Assembly (NCBI GenBank): GCA_002399445.1
Contig: DHDR01000034.1
Span: 96,117-132,807 of the forward strand
Reading direction: 5' to 3'
From: Ruminococcaceae bacterium UBA4871
Lineage (GTDB): Bacteria; Bacillota; Clostridia; Oscillospirales; Acutalibacteraceae
DNA length: 36,691 nucleotides
Shown: positions 31,965 through 36,691 of the stretch, one piece after another
Layout: the number at the start of each line of letters is the position of its first letter
Position numbering within the stretch: the stretch's first letter is position 1
Program-made: the position numbers and the translations under genes
Notes under the pieces: model-generated
What the model was told of the DNA's origin: nothing
Database searches by the model: none
Seen by the model: only the letters and a program-made list of their open reading frames with translations

Positions 31965-32837
31965 ATGATGATACTGTTATTTCTGTTCGCAGTCCTGCTT
32001 GCCGCAGGGCTGTTTTTTATATTTGCAGATGTGCTGAAGCTGCCGACCATGGGTGCGGCCAAAGCCATGCTCAGTGCCGGAAAGGAAAGTAAAAAAGCTT
32101 CCAAGACTGTGGAAGCGTATCTAATGTCCGGCGCTGTAAAACTTTCAAAAATCATCCGCATGGACGAGTACAAAAGGAGCCGCATGCAGAATGTTCTCAA
32201 GGCGGCAGGCATTGCCATGACGCCGGAAATTTACACGGCCTACGCCATCGTTAAGGCAGGAGCGATCCTGCTCGGCGTGATTCCATGCATGCTCCTGTTT
32301 CCGCTGCTTTCGCCGGTGCTGGTGTTTCTTTCAGTGCTGGTCTATTTCAAGGAAATTCGAAAAGCGGATGAGCAGCTCAAAGCAAAGCGGGAGCAGATTG
32401 AAAGCGAGCTTCCACGTTTTGTAGCCACCGTTGAACAGGAACTGAAAAACAGCCGTGATGTGCTTTCCATTCTGGAACACTTCAAGAAGAACGCGGGCGC
32501 GGCCTTCGCCAAGGAACTGGACGTCGTTACAGCAGACATGCGCTCGTCTTCCTATGAGGCGGCGCTTACCCGGTTCGAGGCAAGGCTTAACTCGCCGCAG
32601 CTGTCCGATATGGTGCGCGGGCTGATCGGCGTCCTTCGCGGGGATGACGGCGCGATTTACTTTCAGATGCTGGCGCATGATTTCAAATCACTGGAGCTGC
32701 AGAGGCTCAAGGGCGAAGCGCAGAAGATTCCGCCCAAAATCCGGGTATTTTCCTTCATTATGCTGCTGTGCTTCCTGTTTACCTACCTAGTGATCATCGC
32801 CCTTGAAATTATGAAATCCCTCAATGGGATGTTTTAG
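31965..32837 (+). CDS. TadC-like inner-membrane platform protein (T2SSF)
   Basis: The 290-residue partner of TadB has helices at about 2-22, 91-110, 113-128 and 265-284. The T2SSF domain has SELPRFVATVEQELKNSRDVLSILE (about 145-169). AGGAGG stands eight bases before the ATGATG. With TadB it anchors the CpaF ATPase at the membrane. A 41-base gap separates the stop from the next start, the largest within this operon. Confidence 0.9.
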   Translation: MMILLFLFAVLLAAGLFFIFADVLKLPTMGAAKAMLSAGKESKKASKTVEAYLMSGAVKLSKIIRMDEYKRSRMQNVLKAAGIAMTPEIYTAYAIVKAGAILLGVIPCMLLFPLLSPVLVFLSVLVYFKEIRKADEQLKAKREQIESELPRFVATVEQELKNSRDVLSILEHFKKNAGAAFAKELDVVTADMRSSSYEAALTRFEARLNSPQLSDMVRGLIGVLRGDDGAIYFQMLAHDFKSLELQRLKGEAQKIPPKIRVFSFIMLLCFLFTYLVIIALEIMKSLNGMF

Positions 32838-32878
32838 CGGAATGGAAAAGAAAATCTGATGTAAAGGAGGTACCCGAT

Positions 32879-33253
32879 ATGACGGAAAAAGAAATCAGAA
32901 AAAAGCTTCAGGACAGGCTGGAAGCCAATTATCAAGCGTATATCCAGCAGCTTCAAAGCAGGCCCGCTCCGGATCTGATCGAACAGGCGACGGAAATCGC
33001 CGCCGCCAAGCTGGTCTATGACGAACTCCGCGACTGTGATTTTCCTGCGGAAAACCTTGAATATCTGCTCCGGTTTGAGAATCCGCTGGAGGTCGTTCGC
33101 CACCAATGGCTGGAGGAACAAAACACTGTGCGCGATGAAGAAATGAGCCATGTCCTCTGGTCAATTTCCGATAAGGGCGACGCGGAACAGTTCTACGCGC
33201 TGGAAGAAGAAATGCAGGGCGGCGGCGTCGAAGAGGGGGTGCGGATGTGCTGA
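32879..33253 (+). CDS. DUF3848-like acidic helical protein
   Basis: The 124-residue soluble, strongly acidic protein has the text LQDRLEANYQAYIQQLQSR, then IEQATEIAAAKLVYDEL, then VLWSISDKGDAEQFYALEEE. It resembles the DUF3848 family, as I recall from Firmicute mobile elements. AAAGGAGG lies about eight bases before the ATG. Its last residues overlap the GTG of the next gene by seven bases. A cytoplasmic accessory role is inferred. Confidence 0.65.
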   Translation: MTEKEIRKKLQDRLEANYQAYIQQLQSRPAPDLIEQATEIAAAKLVYDELRDCDFPAENLEYLLRFENPLEVVRHQWLEEQNTVRDEEMSHVLWSISDKGDAEQFYALEEEMQGGGVEEGVRMC

Positions 33254-33642
33254 AAAAGCTCAAAAGCAGGCGCGGCGAGGGGTACATCGATGTGGCGGTG
33301 CTGGTTCTTTGCGCTATGCTGGTCATCGCCCTCGCAGTGAAGGTGTTTCCAGTATATATCGCAAAAAATCAGCTGGACACCTTTGCCACGGAGCTGTGCC
33401 GGGAAGCGGAGATCAGCGGCAGGGTCGGCAGCGAAACCAACCAAAGGACTCAGGTGCTGAAAGAAAAAACAGGACTTGATCCCGCCGTCGCATGGTCGAA
33501 AACAGGAAAGATCCAGCTTGATCAGGAATTCACGGTGACGGTATCCGTGCAGAAAAACATCGGGCTGTTCGGAGGCTTCGGCTCCTTTCCTATTACCTTA
33601 CGGGCGCAAGCCACCGGTAAGAGCGAGGTGTACTGGAAATGA
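33247..33642 (+). CDS. Pseudopilin-like protein (DUF4320-like)
   Basis: The 131-residue protein has a basic N-terminus, the motif RRGEGYID (8-15) and one long hydrophobic helix (about 15-35), followed by a beta-rich exported domain. The RRGEG-[FY]-[VI]-D motif is the same as in the Flp-like pilin at 27,290-27,520, so both may be cut by the prepilin peptidase of this operon. The start is GTG at 33247 overlapping the previous gene. The family resembles DUF4320, as I recall. It starts and ends in overlaps (ATGA at the 3' end). Confidence 0.8.
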   Translation: MLKKLKSRRGEGYIDVAVLVLCAMLVIALAVKVFPVYIAKNQLDTFATELCREAEISGRVGSETNQRTQVLKEKTGLDPAVAWSKTGKIQLDQEFTVTVSVQKNIGLFGGFGSFPITLRAQATGKSEVYWK

Positions 33643-34190
33643 GCAGTGTGACACTGAAGCAAACTTTGAAAGACAAGCGAGGCACTTCGTTTCCTCTGAT
33701 CGTGGCTGTCGCCCTCGCCCTTATCATCATTCTGTGCGGGGTTTCCGAGTATATGCGGCTGATGATTATCGCATCGGGTGTTCGGGACGCGGTACAGTCC
33801 GCCGTTATTTCGACAGTAAACGACAACTATAATGGCGTGTATCAAGGTGTCCGGGAAGGTTATTCCGGAGGCTATAAGCCAAACGGCTCTTCGTGGAATG
33901 AAAGCATCAATTACGGCGATGTTTACACACGGCTTGACAAAGCACTCGGCCTGCGGGATGAAAGCGGGTACCATGTGAAATATGCGGGACAGACTGTGGA
34001 ATTCAGGCTTTCCGGGCTGTCGGTAAATATCAGAAACGCGCCGCTGGCTCCTTCTGATTCAAAAAATACGCGGACTTTTCTTGCCGATACATCGATCCTG
34101 CTGGAGGTTCCGGTGTCCTTCGGAGGCAAGTCTTTGCCGCCGATGCGCGTCAATCTCAGAGTACAGGCAAAATATATGCCTGTATTCTAA
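33639..34190 (+). CDS. Minor pseudopilin-like protein (TadE/TadF-like)
   Basis: The 183-residue protein has a short basic N-terminus, DKRGTSFPL (12-20), then a hydrophobic helix (about 20-37) and a beta-rich outside domain. RG-x-S-F-P is reminiscent of TadE/TadF minor pseudopilins, so it may also be a substrate of the peptidase. It overlaps the preceding gene by ATGA and is the last gene before a 97-base gap. No catalytic motif is seen. Confidence 0.68.
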   Translation: MSSVTLKQTLKDKRGTSFPLIVAVALALIIILCGVSEYMRLMIIASGVRDAVQSAVISTVNDNYNGVYQGVREGYSGGYKPNGSSWNESINYGDVYTRLDKALGLRDESGYHVKYAGQTVEFRLSGLSVNIRNAPLAPSDSKNTRTFLADTSILLEVPVSFGGKSLPPMRVNLRVQAKYMPVF

Positions 34191-34208
34191 AAACTTTCGC
34201 AATTCCAA

Positions 34209-34237
34209 TAGACTTCGGAAAACTCTTGTGATATGGT
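34209..34237 (+). promoter_or_regulatory. Possible promoter before the anchored linker protein gene
   Basis: TAGACT (34209-34214) and TATGGT (34232-34237) are separated by 17 bases within the 97-base gap after the pseudopilin genes. It is a weak match and may allow extra expression of the last two genes. Confidence 0.35.
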
Positions 34238-34287
34238 GTGAGCTGTAAGGAAATGTCAGATGCAAGTGCAAAAGGAGGTCAAATGTT

Positions 34288-34806
34288 ATGAAAAAACTAT
34301 CAGACCAAAACAAGAGACGGCTAACCGTCGCCGGACTCGGCGTAGTGTGTGTGGCCCTCATGATTGCGATATCTTCCCGATTTCATATTGAAAAGCCAAA
34401 GGATAACACGGCGGCCTCATCGTTCACTGTTTCAGATGAGGTAAACGTGAAACCTGAATCCGATAAAACAGCAGATCAAACCGATGTGACCGTCCCGGCA
34501 AGCGAAGCGTCCGCGTCATCCTCTCAGGCGTCGGGCAGCGGTGTTTCCAGCGGGACAAAACAGTCCATCCAGTCGGATGTGTCAAAGCCGGAAGCGCCCA
34601 AGGAAACTCCCAAACCGCAGGGTGATACCACCAATCAGAGCAAGGCTCCAACATACAAACCGGAGGACACCGAAAAGAAATCTGTGGATAGCAAGCAACA
34701 GGGTGGGCTGCCCGGATTCGATAATGTGCCGAACGGCGGTTCCAACCAAGGCTCATATGCCGGTGACATGTATGAAAACGGAAATAAAATTGGGGAAATG
34801 AATTAA
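34288..34806 (+). CDS. Anchored low-complexity extracytoplasmic protein (DUF6550-like)
   Basis: The 172-residue protein has one N-terminal membrane helix (about 11-29) and then an almost wholly disordered Ser/Lys/Pro/Thr/Asp-rich exterior (30-172). It contains SEASASSSQASGSG and PKETPKPQGD. A short GLPGFDNVPNGGSNQGS tail ends it. AGGAGG is nine bases before the ATG. The composition fits a spacer reaching through the cell wall. It resembles DUF6550 proteins, as I recall, which often follow these pilus genes. A terminator follows at 34829-34859. Confidence 0.7.
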   Translation: MKKLSDQNKRRLTVAGLGVVCVALMIAISSRFHIEKPKDNTAASSFTVSDEVNVKPESDKTADQTDVTVPASEASASSSQASGSGVSSGTKQSIQSDVSKPEAPKETPKPQGDTTNQSKAPTYKPEDTEKKSVDSKQQGGLPGFDNVPNGGSNQGSYAGDMYENGNKIGEMN

Positions 34807-34828
34807 ATGAAACATATTTTAAGGAATC

Positions 34829-34859
34829 GCACAGCAGAAAAATGCTGTGCTTTTTCTTT
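34829..34859 (+). terminator. Terminator after the anchored linker protein gene
   Basis: An 8-bp perfect stem (GCACAGCA with TGCTGTGC) is followed by TTTTTCTTTG. Partial readthrough could still serve the next gene. Confidence 0.85.
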
Positions 34860-34875
34860 GTAAAGAAGGTGCTGT

Positions 34876-36600
34876 ATGAAACGGTTTTTCAGCATTTTAT
34901 TGGTGCTTACTCTGCTGTGTTCCTCGCTGTTTTCTGTTCCTGCCTATGCCATCGGGGACGGTGATATGGACGGAGGTGGCGGCGGCATGGGAGAAGGAAC
35001 AGATCAGAATTCATGGACACCGGGTAATGAAGGTGTGCGTGTCACTGTAGTTCGTGCAAGCGACCATGCCATCGTAACAACACCGATTGATCTGACAAAC
35101 AAGACGCCGTCGACAGGTATTTATCATTTTGGAAAAGTCAGCAAATTGCAGTACAACAGTGGGGAATCGCTTAGTCCGATGAAAGGTGGATATGCCTATA
35201 GAAATCCATCGCAGGCCCTGCCCAAAATTATCAGCACCAATGGTACCAATAATATTGAAGCAATCAAAAGCTATTTTACCGACGAGCAGGTTATCCGCAG
35301 TATCGCGGGTCATACCGGCATGAACTTTGACGTACTGATAAGCGGCGAATATAAACTGCTGATTGAACCTGTCGCCTATTACAAGTTTCAAGGCGTGATG
35401 ATTGCCACCACTGCAACCGAAGCGGCACTTTATGACCGGCAGCTGGGTGGCGGGCTGCGCAGCAAGATGGTGTCCCTGACGCATAAAAATCTGCCATTGG
35501 CCATATTCCTTGAAGTTTCCGATCTTGGTTACCCAGCATGGTCTGGCAGCACAACCAAAGCGGCCTCAGACGCGGATATTATATCTTCACTCGGAATTGG
35601 TATCGTTCGATTTTCCGAAGCGGAACCTCCGAAAGTCAGCACACATAATTACACCTATCGCGTCAATACGGAAGTCATCACCTCGGTTACGGTTGGCGGC
35701 GGGCAGTCCGATCCTGACCGCCCGGTGACTGTGCAGTTTAGTATTGGCGGCAGAACTTATACGGTCGGCAATGTTTACTACCCGAATGGCGACAGCCAGT
35801 TGGCGTGGGTACGGTGGACAACACCAGCCACTACTCAGACCATGACGATCCATGCATCGGTGACAGGCGGTGGCAGGACAAGCGAAGGTACGATCACAGC
35901 CAATATTGTGGATCTGTCCGGGAAAGACCCGCCAAATCCTGTCGCCGACGACCGGAACGATTCTTATTCCCGCCCGAGTGTTCCCAGCAATCCGCAGACA
36001 ACATCGTCCTCATGGGGCGTATGGCGGCCAAAATGGCATGCAAACTGGATCTGGCAAAGCAACTGGAACTGGTGCAGCAATGGAAAAGGCGGCGGCCACT
36101 GGCGTGACGATGGCCATTGGGTTGACCGTGGCTGGTGGGACTTTGACTATAACTCCTACTCGGCGAGCCTTTCCGCATCCATGAATGTGACTCCAGATGC
36201 CAAGGTACCGACCGCGTCGGGAAAAACGATGAAAAGCGGCTATGGGATCAACGAGATGGTATCCACCGGCGTCAGCAACAATCAATCCTCGGCGGTGACC
36301 GGTGCGCAAACCGCCGTAACGTACTTCCCAGAGTTTCAGTATCAAAACTACTGGAGGTTGCTGGACAGAACCGGCAACGGATATAACGCGAGGTTTGAGT
36401 TTACGAAAAACAGGTATTCAACCTATAACCGACGTACTCATTTCACGCCGATATGGATGCCGGACGGAAGCTATACCCCGTACACCTATCTGGAGGATTG
36501 CTGGACGCCTGCCGGAATGCTCAGTATGAACCTGACCGATTCGGTGACGATCAGCGGAAACTTGTGGTCAGACTGGCACATCGCTCCGGTTAGGCCCTGA
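34876..36600 (+). CDS. Large secreted surface protein, Trp-rich
   Basis: The 574-residue protein has a clear Sec signal peptide (MKRFFSILLVLTLLCSSLFSVPAYA, about 1-25; cleavage after AYA), then a Gly/Asp-rich start (26-40) and a beta-rich body. About residues 265-345 form an Ig-like or fibronectin-like segment (TVGGGQSDPDRPVTVQF, TMTIHASVTGGGRTSEG). A patch at about 377-425 is very rich in Trp and His (WGVWRPKWHANWIWQSNW, then HWRDDGHWVDRGWW). No LPxTG anchor is seen. AAGAAGGTG precedes the ATG. As the last gene of the pilus block it may be a surface or tip protein, adhesin or mating factor; its exact role is unknown. A terminator follows. Confidence 0.8.
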   Translation: MKRFFSILLVLTLLCSSLFSVPAYAIGDGDMDGGGGGMGEGTDQNSWTPGNEGVRVTVVRASDHAIVTTPIDLTNKTPSTGIYHFGKVSKLQYNSGESLSPMKGGYAYRNPSQALPKIISTNGTNNIEAIKSYFTDEQVIRSIAGHTGMNFDVLISGEYKLLIEPVAYYKFQGVMIATTATEAALYDRQLGGGLRSKMVSLTHKNLPLAIFLEVSDLGYPAWSGSTTKAASDADIISSLGIGIVRFSEAEPPKVSTHNYTYRVNTEVITSVTVGGGQSDPDRPVTVQFSIGGRTYTVGNVYYPNGDSQLAWVRWTTPATTQTMTIHASVTGGGRTSEGTITANIVDLSGKDPPNPVADDRNDSYSRPSVPSNPQTTSSSWGVWRPKWHANWIWQSNWNWCSNGKGGGHWRDDGHWVDRGWWDFDYNSYSASLSASMNVTPDAKVPTASGKTMKSGYGINEMVSTGVSNNQSSAVTGAQTAVTYFPEFQYQNYWRLLDRTGNGYNARFEFTKNRYSTYNRRTHFTPIWMPDGSYTPYTYLEDCWTPAGMLSMNLTDSVTISGNLWSDWHIAPVRP

Positions 36601-36623
36601 AGAATATCAACAGAAAAAGAGCA

Positions 36624-36666
36624 GGATCGCAAGGCATAAAGCCCTGCGGTCTTTTCTTTTTAACAA
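36624..36666 (+). terminator. Terminator after the secreted protein gene
   Basis: GATCGCAAGGC pairs with GCCCTGCGGTC, with GU pairs, across a short loop. It is followed by TTTTCTTTTT, 25-60 bases past the stop. Confidence 0.75.
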
Positions 36667-36691
36667 ACAAAATTGGCATTGTAAAGTAAAC

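Noticed and set aside
23009..36691. att direct repeat (second copy of the tRNA-Pro 3' end)
   Set aside because: No second copy was recognised within the window; the right end, if any, lies outside.
1..36691. CRISPR array or complete insertion sequence
   Set aside because: No regularly spaced repeats and no transposase gene were found.

Overview
The window looks like a chromosomal segment of a low-to-moderate-GC, spore-forming (or formerly spore-forming) Firmicute of class Clostridia, most like the Oscillospiraceae/Ruminococcaceae. Evidence: spore-coat-type proteins, a dipicolinate synthase B remnant, an XpaC/TelA pair, strong AGGAGG-type ribosome binding sites, TTG/GTG starts, and 2-hydroxyacyl-CoA dehydratase-type genes. 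No species is assigned.

Bases 1-23,000 are mostly housekeeping genes in short operons. In order: asparagine synthetase (-); two small spore-coat-like proteins (-); a phasin-like protein translationally coupled to an ABC1/UbiB kinase (+); a dCMP deaminase (-); a zinc-ribbon membrane protein coupled to metY (-); a 5'-truncated dpaB (-); a PAP2 phosphatase (-); a PutP-type Na+/solute symporter (+); a 1.3-kb stretch holding a broken type III toxin-antitoxin locus and unexplained DNA; tRNA-Thr and tRNA-Tyr (-); an xpaC-like/telA-like/metA operon (-); an alpha/beta hydrolase, a dehydratase subunit and a fused dehydratase-activase (-); a metallophosphoesterase (+); gtrA-like and glyS (-). metA and metY together give the acetylhomoserine/direct sulfhydrylation route to homocysteine.

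A tRNA-Pro gene with a textbook promoter (22,875-23,008) is followed by about 13.5 kb with a different character: GC-richer codon use, all genes on the + strand, and many start/stop overlaps. It carries a D12-class adenine methylase, two AbrB-like proteins, a YodL-like protein and several unknowns. These are followed by a nearly complete Tad/Flp-like type IVb pilus set: pilin-like protein, A24 prepilin peptidase, CpaB/SAF protein, CpaE-like ATPase, CpaF ATPase, TadB and TadC, and two further pseudopilin-like proteins. It ends with a lysine/serine-rich anchored protein and a 574-residue secreted protein with a tryptophan-rich patch. I interpret this as the cargo/left part of an integrative element at tRNA-Pro; integrase, relaxase and right end are not in the window.

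Two points stand out. First, the Tad-like machine sits on a putative mobile element and its pilin-like proteins share an RRGEG processing-like motif. Second, a decayed ToxN/AbiQ-like type III toxin-antitoxin locus lies behind putP, with promoter, a short candidate antitoxin RNA, a terminator hairpin and a toxin frame broken by an in-frame TAG and a missing C-terminal half.
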